A stretch of DNA of 64,000 nucleotides from Geobacillus proteiniphilus (GTDB taxonomy: Bacteria; Bacillota; Bacilli; Bacillales; Anoxybacillaceae): NCBI RefSeq assembly GCF_001908025.1, contig NZ_MQMG01000009.1, positions 1 through 64,000 on the forward strand, written 5' to 3'. This document shows positions 51,476 through 60,141 of the stretch, piece by piece; position 1 is the first letter of the stretch; every line of letters starts with the position of its first letter. The position numbers and the translations under genes were made by a program. The notes below the pieces were generated by a model. That model saw only the letters and a program-made list of their open reading frames with translations. It did no database searches and had not been told where the DNA came from.

Positions 51476-52966
51476 TCACTCACCTCCCGAAAGCACATGA
51501 ATTTCGTAGTTCGGCATCACGAGTTCCCCGTCTTCCGAACGAAGGCAAATCGTCCCTTCACGTTGAACGACTTTCACTTTCCAACCGTTTTCCGTTTTCG
51601 CCGTTTGCCCCTCGCGCCCCATCGCCTTGGCGATCCAGCCAAGCAATGTTTTCCGTACATATGGGGTCACTTCCGGCAAATGGGCGAGCACGATTTTCCC
51701 ATCGGTCACAAGCTGCTTCAGCTCGTCTTCCTCGCGCGCTTTTTCTTCCAAATAGCGAAGGAGCGCTTCTTCTTTCTCTCGTTCTTTGTCTTCAATCGCC
51801 TGCGGCTTTTTCTTTTCCCCATAATGGCGGACGCGCGGTTTCGTCACCCATTCCGCTGGCGGCTCATCCCATACGTCGCGGTATATATTGTCGGTCGCCC
51901 CCGCATCGGCGACGAGATGTTTCGTATGGAAGCAGCCAAACACGACCGCCGACAGGCAGTGCGCCTCTTCGATCGATGGAAGCTGCGAGAACCAGCGCGC
52001 CAAATGCAAGTAGTCGCCCTTGCGGCTGCGAAAATGGTGATGCCGCTCGCCAAGCCGCTGCACAACGCGCGTCAAACGACGAATCGCCTCGTTCGTCTGG
52101 TATTGCAAAAACGAAAGCTCGCTCTCGCGCCCATCACGGCCTAAAAACCATTCGCATAGACTGCGCCACATCTCCCGCTTCTCCTCAATGAGCTCCGCGC
52201 GCGGCGGCAGTGCATCGGCAAAGCGCGGGATGGACCTCTCATAGTCGACGACATGCTCGATGAACCGGCCGACCCCGTCTTCCGGCAAGTCTTCAAGCAA
52301 TTGCTCAATCTGCATCGACGTTTTTTGCAAGGCGACGATAAAATCGCGCAAATAAGCAGTAAACTGCTCTTTATAAACGAGAAACGACTCGGCCGTCATC
52401 CGCTCTTCTAAATTCTCACCGTGCAAATAGGCGATATAGTCGGCGGAGTTTTGGATAATTTTCTTGAAATAATCGAACGTCTCTTCCCATACTTGATGCA
52501 TTTCATCCGGCTGCTCTTGAAAATCAGAAGCGATGATCGTTTCCATGCGAGAAAGAGAGGCATACAAGCGGTCAAACCGCGTTTTCTCGAGCGACCCCCC
52601 AAATGAATCCCCAAGCTGCTCGAGCGTGCGGATCATCCGTTCGATTTCGACCGTGTACGGGCTGCATTGGTAGCGAAACCGCTTTTTCTTAAACTCTTCA
52701 ATCGTCCGCACATGCGCCGTCTCTTGGCGGGCGATCAAGTTGTTCCATTTGACGAGCTGATCGAGGTCTTGCTGCAGCTCTTCCTCGGTGTAATCGGCAA
52801 ACTCCTCGTGCTGCTTTAAAAAGGCGTACACTTCTTCCGGAAACAAATATTGCCGCATCCGCTCGTGCTGAATGTAGAAATAGCGCAAAATCGCCCGGTA
52901 GCGGTGCGCGTTTTCCGTCGATAAATATTTTGTTTCGACAATGGGCTTCAACCACGTGGCGTCCAT
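51476..52966 (-). CDS. jetA: Wadjet kleisin subunit JetA (DUF2397-like)
   Basis: 496 aa, helical throughout, beginning WLKPIVETKYLSTENAHRYR and AILRYFYIQHERM, as in TIGR02677 proteins. MukF-like kleisins bridge the two SMC heads. First gene of the operon; jetB follows with overlapping stop/start. Assignment rests on gene order, length and fold style rather than on a catalytic motif. Confidence 0.8.
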   Translation of the reverse strand: MDATWLKPIVETKYLSTENAHRYRAILRYFYIQHERMRQYLFPEEVYAFLKQHEEFADYTEEELQQDLDQLVKWNNLIARQETAHVRTIEEFKKKRFRYQCSPYTVEIERMIRTLEQLGDSFGGSLEKTRFDRLYASLSRMETIIASDFQEQPDEMHQVWEETFDYFKKIIQNSADYIAYLHGENLEERMTAESFLVYKEQFTAYLRDFIVALQKTSMQIEQLLEDLPEDGVGRFIEHVVDYERSIPRFADALPPRAELIEEKREMWRSLCEWFLGRDGRESELSFLQYQTNEAIRRLTRVVQRLGERHHHFRSRKGDYLHLARWFSQLPSIEEAHCLSAVVFGCFHTKHLVADAGATDNIYRDVWDEPPAEWVTKPRVRHYGEKKKPQAIEDKEREKEEALLRYLEEKAREEDELKQLVTDGKIVLAHLPEVTPYVRKTLLGWIAKAMGREGQTAKTENGWKVKVVQREGTICLRSEDGELVMPNYEIHVLSGGE

Positions 52967-53110
52967 CTCCGTCCACCTTTGCTTCGGTTTTTTCCTATGT
53001 TTATTGTAACGATTTTCTCCGCTCTTTTTCTAGCAAAAACCGTTTTCCTATTTTTTCTCGCCATCGGCGCGCGTTTTTTGTAAAATAGAGGGGAAAAGGA
53101 GGTGAAACGA

Positions 53111-53800
53111 ATGGAAGCGTTGCTGCGGGAAATTTTGCATGAAGTGAAAGCGACGCGCACGGCGGTCGAGTCGCTCGAGCAGCGGGTTGGCGCCTTGGAG
53201 GGACAAGTGGCCAATCTCAATGAAAGAACGGGTGCCCTTGAAGTGCTGGCGGCCAACCTTAATGAACGAACGGGCGCTCTCGAAGCGCAAATGGCCCAGC
53301 TCAATGAGCGGACGAGCGCCCTTGAGCAACAATTCACTCAGCTGAACGAGCGGACAAGCAACCTCGAGCACCAAGTCGTCCAACTGAACGAACGCATGGG
53401 CACTGTCGAACACCAAGTCGCCCAACTGAACGAACGCATGGGCACCGTCGAACACCAAGTCGCCCAACTGAACGAACGCATGGGCACCGTCGAACACCAA
53501 GTCGCCCAACTGAACGAACAGACGAACACGCTTGCACAGCGAATCGACCTGCTTGATGAGCGCACGAACGAAACGAAGGCGATCGCCGAAGCGCTCCGCC
53601 ACGGGCAAGAAGTGCTGGCCGCCAAATATGAGGCGATGGCGCACGACCTCCATCATATGAAAGGCGACCTCACCCGTATCACATCCATCCTTGAAGACAA
53701 AGTGCTGCCTGCCCTCGCCGAACATGAAGCGGGACTGCACGTCTTGAACGCCCGCGTCTTCAAAACGGAAAGCGCCCTTCATCGCCTTGTTCATGCGTAA
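53111..53800 (+). CDS. Coiled-coil protein with 14-residue tandem repeats
   Basis: 229 aa from the ATG at 53111 (AGGAGG 8 bases upstream; a GTG at 53102 is in frame). Almost wholly coiled coil. Residues of about 35-140 are built of 14-residue (two-heptad) units, the last ones nearly identical (LNERMGTVEHQVAQ). No membrane segment or catalytic motif. Transcribed divergently from jetA with only 144 bases between, so it may share regulation. Function unknown; a structural or tethering coil is the most that can be said. Confidence 0.65.
   Translation: MEALLREILHEVKATRTAVESLEQRVGALEGQVANLNERTGALEVLAANLNERTGALEAQMAQLNERTSALEQQFTQLNERTSNLEHQVVQLNERMGTVEHQVAQLNERMGTVEHQVAQLNERMGTVEHQVAQLNEQTNTLAQRIDLLDERTNETKAIAEALRHGQEVLAAKYEAMAHDLHHMKGDLTRITSILEDKVLPALAEHEAGLHVLNARVFKTESALHRLVHA
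53369..53536 (+). repeat. 42-bp tandem repeats inside the coiled-coil gene
   Basis: Units beginning CACCAAGTCG at 53369, 53411, 53453 and 53495. Units 2 and 3 are almost identical. 42 bases equals two heptads, so copy-number change keeps the frame and the coil. Confidence 0.85.
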
Positions 53801-54018
53801 CACGTTCCCCATAGAGAAACGTTCCACACTGATTCTCTTTTCACTAGGCAGCCGTGAGCTGCCTTTTTTGTTCGAGTGTTTATCGATTAGCCTTCACCTT
53901 GACCATTTGCCAAGGCACCGGCCTTCTCGCGGCAAGCGGGAGCATCACCCCGCACTCTCGATGAACGGCGCGGGTCATGCCTGGCTGGCGCATCGATGGA
54001 TGAACACGAGGCTTATGC

Positions 54019-54126
54019 AAACATCTCGAATTCGGAGCATCTAGGAGGATTCGCAAGCATTCCCGAGCATTTTTCAGGATCAAGGAGGAGAGAACGCTCA
54101 TCGCCGCGAGAGCAAGCGAGAGGCAA
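54019..54126. repeat. Dispersed repeat, copy A
   Basis: Shares about 95 bases at high similarity with 59878-59966, including an identical stretch at 54095-54115 / 59939-59959 (CTCATCGCCGCGAGAGCAA core). Neither copy has a convincing gene. The rest of 53801-54273 holds no feature I can support apart from the ribosome site of the next gene. Confidence 0.55.
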
Positions 54127-54273
54127 ACATATCGACCGATACCAAATTTGCCAGCTGCACCCAAATTACGGTATCCTTTGTTTGTGACGCTTTTTCATCC
54201 CCTCCGCGTCTTGTTGCCGCCTTTTTTTCTTTCCCTCATTTGTGTGATAGTAGCCAAAAAAGGAGGAATTGTG

Positions 54274-55173
54274 TTGCGAAAATGGATGATGTCTTTGCTC
54301 GCTGTCGGGCTTGTGTTCGGATTGGCGGCCTGCAGCGGAACGAGTGATGCGAAAGGAAAAATCGTCATTAGCGGAAAGAAGTTTACCGAACAAGTCATTT
54401 TGACGCATTTGTTGGCGGAGTATGTGAAGGCCAACGCGGATTTGGATGTTGAAGTGAAAGACAGTTTAGGCGGCGCGTTTATGCTCCAGCAAGCCATCGA
54501 AAACGGGGATGTCGACATGTATGTCGAGTACACCGGAACCGGGTATTTGAACATTTTAAAACAGCCGTACGATCCTGCAAAGACGCCCGAACAAATTTAC
54601 AACGAAACGAAGAAGTTGTATAAGGAAAAATACAACATCGCTTGGCTCAAACCACTCGGGTTTAACAACACCTACGCCTTGGCCATGCGGAGAGACCTCG
54701 CGGAAAAGCTCGGGGTGAAAACGTACTCCGATTTGGCGAAACATTCGTCTTCCCTCACATTTGGGTCAGACGCCGAGTTTTTTGAGCGAAGCGACGGCTA
54801 TGACGGGCTTGTCGATACGTACGGGTTTCAGTTCAAGAAAAAAGTGACGATCGATCCGGACTTGCAGTATGAAGCGGCGAAAAACAGCGAAATTGACGTC
54901 ATCACCGCCTACACGACCGATGCCCGGATAAAAAAATATGATTTGGTCGTATTGAAAGATGACAAACAGTACTTCCCGCCGTACCACGCTGTGCCGATCA
55001 TCCGCCAGGAAGTGTTGGATGCCAACCCGGGTCTTGAAGAAAAACTGAACAAGTTGGCCAACATTTTGACCGATGAAAAAATGATGGAACTAAACGGCCA
55101 AGTGAACTTGGAAGGAAAACAGCCGCGTGAGGTGGCGCTTGATTTCTTAAAAGCGGAAGGACTGATCGACTAG
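54274..55173 (+). CDS. Glycine betaine/choline-type ABC transporter, substrate-binding lipoprotein (OpuCC-like)
   Basis: 299 aa from a TTG at 54274 (AGGAGG 7 bases upstream; a GTG at 54271 is the alternative). Lipoprotein signal with lipobox LAAC (about 15-18), then an OpuAC-type fold: IVISGKKFTEQVILTHLLAEY, the ligand region MYVEYTGTGY and a C-terminal ITAYTTDARIKKYDLVVL. Family members bind glycine betaine, carnitine or choline outside the cell. Followed by ATPase and permease genes on the same strand. Confidence 0.88.
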   Translation: MRKWMMSLLAVGLVFGLAACSGTSDAKGKIVISGKKFTEQVILTHLLAEYVKANADLDVEVKDSLGGAFMLQQAIENGDVDMYVEYTGTGYLNILKQPYDPAKTPEQIYNETKKLYKEKYNIAWLKPLGFNNTYALAMRRDLAEKLGVKTYSDLAKHSSSLTFGSDAEFFERSDGYDGLVDTYGFQFKKKVTIDPDLQYEAAKNSEIDVITAYTTDARIKKYDLVVLKDDKQYFPPYHAVPIIRQEVLDANPGLEEKLNKLANILTDEKMMELNGQVNLEGKQPREVALDFLKAEGLID

Positions 55174-55189
55174 AAAGCGAGGAATGTGG

Positions 55190-56317
55190 ATGATTCGGTT
55201 TGAAAACGTCACGAAACAGTATGAGGACGGCTTTGTCGCCTTAAAAAATATCAATCTCGACATTCGCAAAGGAGAGCTTGTCGCCTTAATTGGGCCGAGC
55301 GGATGCGGGAAAACGACGACAATGCGGATGATCAACCGCTTGATCGAGCCGACATCAGGCAAAGTGTACATCGATGGGCAAGACATTTCCCAACTTGACC
55401 CGGTTGAGCTGCGGCGCAACATCGGCTACGTCATCCAGCAAATCGGCCTGTTTCCGCACATGACGATCGCGGAAAACATCGCGCTCGTGCCAAAGTTGAA
55501 AAAATGGGAAAAACACGCCTATGAAAAACGGGTTGACGAATTGCTCGAGCTCGTCGGATTGGATCCGGCGACGTTCAAACACCGCTACCCGTCAGAGCTC
55601 AGCGGCGGGCAGCAGCAGCGCGTCGGCGTCGTCCGCGCCTTGGCCGCCGAACCAGACATTATCTTAATGGATGAGCCGTTCAGCGCTCTCGACCCGATCA
55701 GCCGCGAGCAGCTGCAAGATGACATCGTCCGCTTGCAAGAGGAGATTCACAAAACGATTGTCTTTGTCACCCATGATATGGATGAAGCCATTAAAATCGC
55801 CGATCGGATTGCGCTCATGAAAGACGGGGAAATCGTCCAGTTTGCGACGCCGGACCAAATGCTTCGGCGGCCGGCGAACTCGTTCGTCCGTGAGTTTATC
55901 GGCGAAGACCGGCTGCGGACCCGCCAGACGGCCGTGCCGACGGCGGAGGATTTAATGTCGGCTGACGTCGCGACGATCTCGCCGCGCCGCGGCTTGGCGG
56001 AAGCGTTCCGATTGATGAAAGCGAAAAAGGTCGACAGTTTGATCGTCGTCGATAAAAAGCAGGCCTTTCTCGGCATCGTCACCTTAAAACAAATCGAACA
56101 GCGCTACCAAGAAGAACATTTATTAGTCGCCGACATCGCCGACTACGATGTGACGACGTTGGCGAAAGAAGCGGACGTCACCAACGTCGCCGCTCTGTTC
56201 CAAGACCCGGATGTGCGCATCATTCCGGTGTTGGACGGCGACCGGCTCGTCGGCGGGATCACGCGCTCGAGCATGATGCGCGCGCTCGCGGAGTGGACGT
56301 TCCAGCAACATGCCTAA
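55190..56317 (+). CDS. ABC transporter ATP-binding protein with CBS domains (OpuCA-like)
   Basis: 375 aa from the ATG at 55190 (GAGG 7 bases upstream; ATG at 55184 possible). Walker A GPSGCGKTTT, Q-loop YVIQQIGLFPHMT, signature LSGGQQQR, Walker B IILMDEPFSALD, H-loop VTHDMDEA. The C-terminal part (about 255-370) holds two CBS motifs (LMSADVATISPRRGLAEAFR; TNVAALFQDPDVRIIPVLDG), which in OpuA/OpuC sense ionic strength. It supports an osmoprotectant uptake role. Confidence 0.93.
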   Translation: MIRFENVTKQYEDGFVALKNINLDIRKGELVALIGPSGCGKTTTMRMINRLIEPTSGKVYIDGQDISQLDPVELRRNIGYVIQQIGLFPHMTIAENIALVPKLKKWEKHAYEKRVDELLELVGLDPATFKHRYPSELSGGQQQRVGVVRALAAEPDIILMDEPFSALDPISREQLQDDIVRLQEEIHKTIVFVTHDMDEAIKIADRIALMKDGEIVQFATPDQMLRRPANSFVREFIGEDRLRTRQTAVPTAEDLMSADVATISPRRGLAEAFRLMKAKKVDSLIVVDKKQAFLGIVTLKQIEQRYQEEHLLVADIADYDVTTLAKEADVTNVAALFQDPDVRIIPVLDGDRLVGGITRSSMMRALAEWTFQQHA

Positions 56318-56571
56318 TGCCAACGAAGACGGGCGAATGGGGGCTTGAAAAAACGATGCCGCCCCGTTTCTTGTCATCTGGCCAGAAACTTTGCCGCGGC
56401 CGTCGGCCCGCCTGAATCACACGTCTCATTTCGAAAAGACAAGGCCGCTCCAAGCGGGCTTGCCGATGGGATTCGTTCCGCTAGTGAACCAAAACCTTGT
56501 CAAGTTTTCGGTCTCAGCCCATGACCAAGCGGCAGCCACCCGCTGCCGCTTTTCCGCCAAGGAGGGATACG

Positions 56572-57201
56572 ATGGAATTATTGCAGACGTTTATCGAACG
56601 AAAGAACGATATTTGGATCGCCTTTCAAGAACATGTGCTCTTATCCGCCATTGCTATGGGCATCGCCATCGCGGTGGCTGTGCCGCTCGGTGTCGTGTTG
56701 ACGCGATATCGCAAACTCGCCGAGCCGATCATTGGCGTGGCCGCCATCATTCAGACGATTCCAAGCTTAGCCTTGCTTGGGTTTATGCTTCCGCTTTTCG
56801 GCATCGGCAAGCTGCCTGCCATCATCGCCTTGACGCTGTATGCCTTGCTCCCGATTTTGCGCAATACGTACACTGGCATTCTTGGTGTCGACCCGGCGCT
56901 CGTTGACGCTGGCCGGGGGATGGGGATGACATCGAGGCAAATTTTATGGATGGTCGAGCTTCCCCTCTCTCTCCCCGTCATTATGGCTGGCGTACGCACG
57001 GCGACGGTGCTGACGATCGGCGTCGCCGCCTTAGCGACCTTCATCGGTGCTGGCGGACTTGGCGACTTGATCGACCGCGGCTTGCGCATCGCCGACAAAA
57101 ACTTGATTTTAGCCGGCGCCATCCCAGCCGCCATTTTGGCGATTGTGTTTGACTGGCTGCTGCGCAAAGTGGAAAAGAAAGTGACGCCGAAAGGGCTGTG
57201 A
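56572..57201 (+). CDS. ABC transporter permease (OpuCB/OpuCD-like)
   Basis: 209 aa from the ATG at 56572 (AAGGAGGGATACG upstream). Five to six hydrophobic helices and the EAA-like loop (DAGRGMGMTSRQILWMVELP). Only one permease gene is present, so it would act as a homodimer, unlike OpuC, which has two. The 254-base gap after the ATPase gene is long for an operon and shows no gene or clear terminator. Confidence 0.9.
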   Translation: MELLQTFIERKNDIWIAFQEHVLLSAIAMGIAIAVAVPLGVVLTRYRKLAEPIIGVAAIIQTIPSLALLGFMLPLFGIGKLPAIIALTLYALLPILRNTYTGILGVDPALVDAGRGMGMTSRQILWMVELPLSLPVIMAGVRTATVLTIGVAALATFIGAGGLGDLIDRGLRIADKNLILAGAIPAAILAIVFDWLLRKVEKKVTPKGL

Positions 57202-57329
57202 CAGGCCACCAGATGTTGACTTCTTCAATACGCTTCAGGCAACCAACAAACACAGTGGCGCTGACGCAAAACTTCCTAATGATGAAATGCGTCTTGAAGA
57301 AGGTGTCCTCCAACAAAAAATGGATACAA

Positions 57330-57387
57330 TCCCCTTATAGTAGACAGAAAAAAGAAAGTCCACTTATTCTGTTTACTATGGAGGGGA
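57330..57387. repeat. Imperfect inverted repeat, possible IS end
   Basis: Outer arms TCCCCTTATAGTAGACAGA and TCTGTTTACTATGGAGGGGA pair around a short centre containing AAAGTCCACTTATTCTG, a text resembling the ends of IS3-family (IS150 group) elements. No transposase frame is near. Confidence 0.4.
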
Positions 57388-57406
57388 TTTTTCTATGGAA
57401 AGCTCC

Positions 57407-57554
57407 ATGAGCAAGTTTTGCTCTTCACCCAGGCATGAAAATGACCAATCCAGGCACGCGCATTTTCACGGAAGAGTCTCATGGGCAACGTTTTGCCCTC
57501 CACCCGGGCATGAAAATGACCCATCAAGACGCGTGCATTTTCACGGAAACAAGT
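57407..57554. repeat. Two 74-bp tandem repeats with internal stem
   Basis: Units 57407-57480 and 57481-57554. Each contains TGAAAATG and, about 20 bases later, its inverse CATTTTCA, so each can fold on its own. Together with the hairpin at 57553 this makes a strongly structured 175-base block in the 57202-57601 gap. The small frames across it look like products of the repeat, not genes. Confidence 0.6.
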
Positions 57555-57582
57555 TCCTTGGAGAATTTTCTCTCCAAGGAAC
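57553..57582 (-). terminator. Strong hairpin downstream of the HigA-like gene
   Basis: Perfect 12-base arms GTTCCTTGGAGA / TCTCCAAGGAAC with a 6-base loop, 20 bases after the stop of the 97-aa regulator. On the minus strand it is followed by TTGTTTCC, consistent with a terminator. Confidence 0.55.
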
Positions 57583-57601
57583 AGCTCCAAGATATAAGCC
57601 A

Positions 57602-57895
57602 CTAAACTTGAATATGTAGGTTATGATCCTGTCTACTCGTACCATCAATGATGAAAGGAGTATTCAATGCCTGCGAGATTTTAAAAAGCGTCTCTACTCT
57701 AGGGCTTGTAAGCCCAGCTTCAATTCTCCCAATCGTGGATTTTGGAACTCCAATACGATCTGCAAGTTCCTGTTGAGACATATTCAGCTGTTTCCGTCTT
57801 GTTTTGATCTGTGCAGCTATCGTTCCTTCTAATTGAAGTTTTTGAACATGCTGTTCGCCTCGAATAGCTGCATATTTTTTAAAAAAATCACTCAT
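57602..57895 (-). CDS. XRE-family HTH regulator, HigA-like orphan antitoxin
   Basis: 97 aa from the ATG at 57895 (GGGAGGGTAAAAGA upstream). HTH_3 domain about 30-85: IKTRRKQLNMSQQELADRIG, PKSTIGRIEAGLTSPRVETL. The size and the short helical N terminus fit HigA-type antitoxins. A promoter with an internal palindrome lies just upstream. No toxin gene is on either side: upstream begins an IS630 fragment, downstream only repeats. Either the toxin was deleted or this is a stand-alone repressor. Confidence 0.75.
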   Translation of the reverse strand: MSDFFKKYAAIRGEQHVQKLQLEGTIAAQIKTRRKQLNMSQQELADRIGVPKSTIGRIEAGLTSPRVETLFKISQALNTPFIIDGTSRQDHNLHIQV

Positions 57896-57920
57896 TCTTT
57901 TACCCTCCCGATTTATGCGT

Positions 57921-57949
57921 ATGATAGCATTTATGCTACCAAAACACAA
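57921..57949 (-). promoter_or_regulatory. Promoter with operator of the HigA-like gene
   Basis: -35 TTGTGT (57949-57944), 17-base spacer, -10 TATCAT (57926-57921). The palindrome TAGCAT-AA-ATGCTA (57925-57938) sits between the boxes and overlaps the -10, as expected for autorepression. Confidence 0.65.
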
Positions 57950-58000
57950 TAATTTACCAGTGGTACTATATAGATGCACCTTGAAAAGTTCACTTCTCGA

Positions 58001-58625
58001 TCACACTGCACACTCCAGGCGCCGCAACACGTCCTCCGGGCGTTTCGGAATGTAGTGGATCAATCGTTGAACCGCTTGAAGGATCTCGTGGCGATCCTTG
58101 TGAAAGGCATTGGTGATCACCGTATCCTTCAGCCATTTCCACAAACGCTCGATGGGGTTGAGCTGCGGCGAGTAGGGCGGGAGATACAGGAAATGAAAAC
58201 ACTGCCCTTCTTCCCGCAAAAAGTCTTTCACCATTCGAGCATGATGAATCCGGGCATTGTCCAAGACGAGCGCAATCATCCGGTTGGGATGCCGCTCTTT
58301 GAGCAGACGCAAGAAATCCAAGAACGCCGTGGCATTGGCGCTCTCCTCTTGATGAACCACGGCCACGGTGTCCCCATCGTGGACGTTCACGGCGCCAAAT
58401 ACCAAAACTGGCATGATGGCCGAATGTCGGCACTCGTTTTTGACAGCCGGCCTCGGATCAGGTGGATCGCAACACATGATCGAAGCGGATATGCGTTTCA
58501 TCGATGTACAGAAGAACGGCATCTTTGGTATCCTTGGTGATCAAGTTTTTTTATCAGATCCATTTGCTTTTCAAATCGCTTTTGCTCATCCGGATTCCCT
58601 TTGGCCACCGTGTACGTAGGATTTC
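58001..58625 (-). pseudogene. IS630-family transposase, truncated and frameshifted
   Basis: The 3' part encodes the DDE core: VLVFGAVNVHDG, LVLDNARIHHA, LYLPPYSPQLNPIERLWKWL. Upstream the homologous text (YTVAKGNPDEQKRFEKQMDL) is in another frame, shifted near 58540. The N-terminal HTH is missing. It borders the HigA-like promoter and may have removed the toxin gene. The 58626-58742 stretch shows nothing else. Confidence 0.75.
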
Positions 58626-58742
58626 ATCGGTGTATTCGATCAAAGAATTGGAACTCTTGATAGTGTCACCCCTTTGAAGTTTTTTAGTAACTGTATATAA
58701 TTCCCAATAAGAGTGGATTTTTTGTGTCCCTTTATTCATCAG

Positions 58743-59339
58743 TTATGCGTTTTGCAACCCGTCCCTTGATTTAAAATAATCTCGTTTTAGAATAGAGTAT
58801 ATAGCCATATCTCTAAATTTCCCTTTAATATACCAATGTTCTCTCATAACCCCTTCAAATTGCATCCCTAACTTTTGTAAAACTCTTAAAGATTGAACAT
58901 TTTCAATCATAGCAAATGCCTCAATTCTGTTTAATTCCATCTTGTCAAAACCAAATTCAATGATTTTATTAGCCGCTTCAACTGCTAATCCCTTCCCCCA
59001 ATACTTATACGATAAAACAAAACCTATCTCAGCTTTATGATGATTGGGTAACCATTTAACTATATCAATTGTCCCGATCATTTTATTGTCTGCTTTTGAA
59101 ACGATTCCCCACGGAGCTAAACTACCTTCTTTATAAGACTTAATGACAAATTCTAAAAATTGAATTGAATCTTCAATGGTATGATGAGGTCTCCAAGGTA
59201 AATATTTACAGTTTTCCGAATTTGACGCATAATCAAATAAGTCATATGCATCATCTAACGTTAATTTTCTTAATATTAAACGTTCAGTAGTAAGTGTAGG
59301 CAAATCCCCAAATACATCTTTAATCTTCAAATTCCTCAA
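58743..59339 (-). CDS. GNAT-family N-acetyltransferase (RimJ/RimL-like)
   Basis: 198 aa, probably from a TTG at 59339 or 59330; no ATG start is well placed. RimJ-type pattern: LTTERLILRKLTLDDAYDLF, IGTIDIVKW, the acetyl-CoA loop YWGKGLAVEAANKIIEFGF and N-x-x-S-x-x-VLQKLGMQFEG. It may acetylate ribosomal proteins or a small molecule. Clearly more AT-rich than its surroundings, so recently acquired. Stands alone. Confidence 0.85.
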   Translation of the reverse strand: MRNLKIKDVFGDLPTLTTERLILRKLTLDDAYDLFDYASNSENCKYLPWRPHHTIEDSIQFLEFVIKSYKEGSLAPWGIVSKADNKMIGTIDIVKWLPNHHKAEIGFVLSYKYWGKGLAVEAANKIIEFGFDKMELNRIEAFAMIENVQSLRVLQKLGMQFEGVMREHWYIKGKFRDMAIYSILKRDYFKSRDGLQNA

Positions 59340-59602
59340 CCCTTTCTATACCTATATTTTGATATTCCTTCTGTGTCTTAACACACTTAATTCAAAAAAG
59401 TGTTTATCCACCAGACTCTCGGCATACTCGCATTATAGACTACCGTGTTACGGCTTGAACATTAATACAAAACCGTGGAAATTCTTTATTACAGCTTATA
59501 TACCTTAACTATATAGGTGCACATTAAAACATTAACGTTCATATAAGTGATCTCCGCTCTAATTATACTGTTCCTAAACATCCCAAAAGGAGCGGCAATA
59601 AC

Positions 59603-59737
59603 ATGAAACGATTGAAAATCACTAATGATCTCGATTGGACATCACGAACACTTCGTTAAGAAGAGCGAAAAATCAAAAATATCCCCTATGTTAACGCGTC
59701 ATGGCCGTCCTTGTGCAAAATAAATATTTCCAAATAG
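59603..59737 (+). pseudogene. Possible IS630-family N-terminal remnant
   Basis: ATG behind AGGAGCGG: MKRLKITNDLDWTSRTLR-stop-EERKIKN, with RVMAVLVQ in the next frame. This resembles, from memory, the start of Geobacillus IS630 transposases (…RTLRKQERKIKN…RQRVMAVRLVMEG). Broken by a stop and a shift. No other feature is supported in 59340-59877. Confidence 0.4.
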
Positions 59738-59877
59738 GTAAATTTCAACATGATTGAGCAAATTCCTTCTTCAAATCAGCATCATGTTGACGCCTTCCCC
59801 TTTTCCTTGACGCATTCCGTCCCGAACAACCTAAGCAGCGGGAGCCGACGCGTAGACCGTCAACACGCCGCTTGTCT

Positions 59878-59966
59878 GAACAATCTCGAACTCGGAGTAT
59901 TCACCATTCTCGAACATTTAGGATCAGGGAGAAGAGGGCGCTCATCGCCGCGAGAGCAAATGATAC
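59878..59966. repeat. Dispersed repeat, copy B
   Basis: Partner of 54019-54126 (same orientation), lacking a few bases of the middle. It precedes the lantibiotic-immunity operon by about 170 bases, and copy A precedes the OpuC-like operon by about 150 bases. Confidence 0.55.
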
Positions 59967-60141
59967 ACCAGACTGTCGCTGGATGCCAATCTGTAAAAAA
60001 CATCATCAATGTGTTCTTTTCTTATAAAAACATTAGATTGAGTCATTAATATGAGAACAGCACGGATATAACAGTCCTATTCTTGCGCTTATGCCAGCCA
60101 AAAGCAGCATAACATGTTCCCATTATGAAAGGAGAATGAAC

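Noticed and set aside
53369-53536. 42-base periodic repeats considered as a CRISPR array
   Set aside because: The repeats are contiguous with no unique spacers and keep the reading frame of a coiled-coil protein.
57393-57602. 69-codon minus-strand frame beginning at the stop of the HigA-like gene, considered as a partner toxin
   Set aside because: It is made by the two 74-base repeats (FRENAR...GHFHA twice), starts with GTG inside a stop codon, lacks a Shine-Dalgarno and resembles no toxin.
59340-60141. Search for a lantibiotic precursor peptide before lanF
   Set aside because: No small frame with a leader (for example an FNLD-type motif) and a Ser/Thr/Cys-rich core was found on either strand; only repeats and transposase scraps are present.
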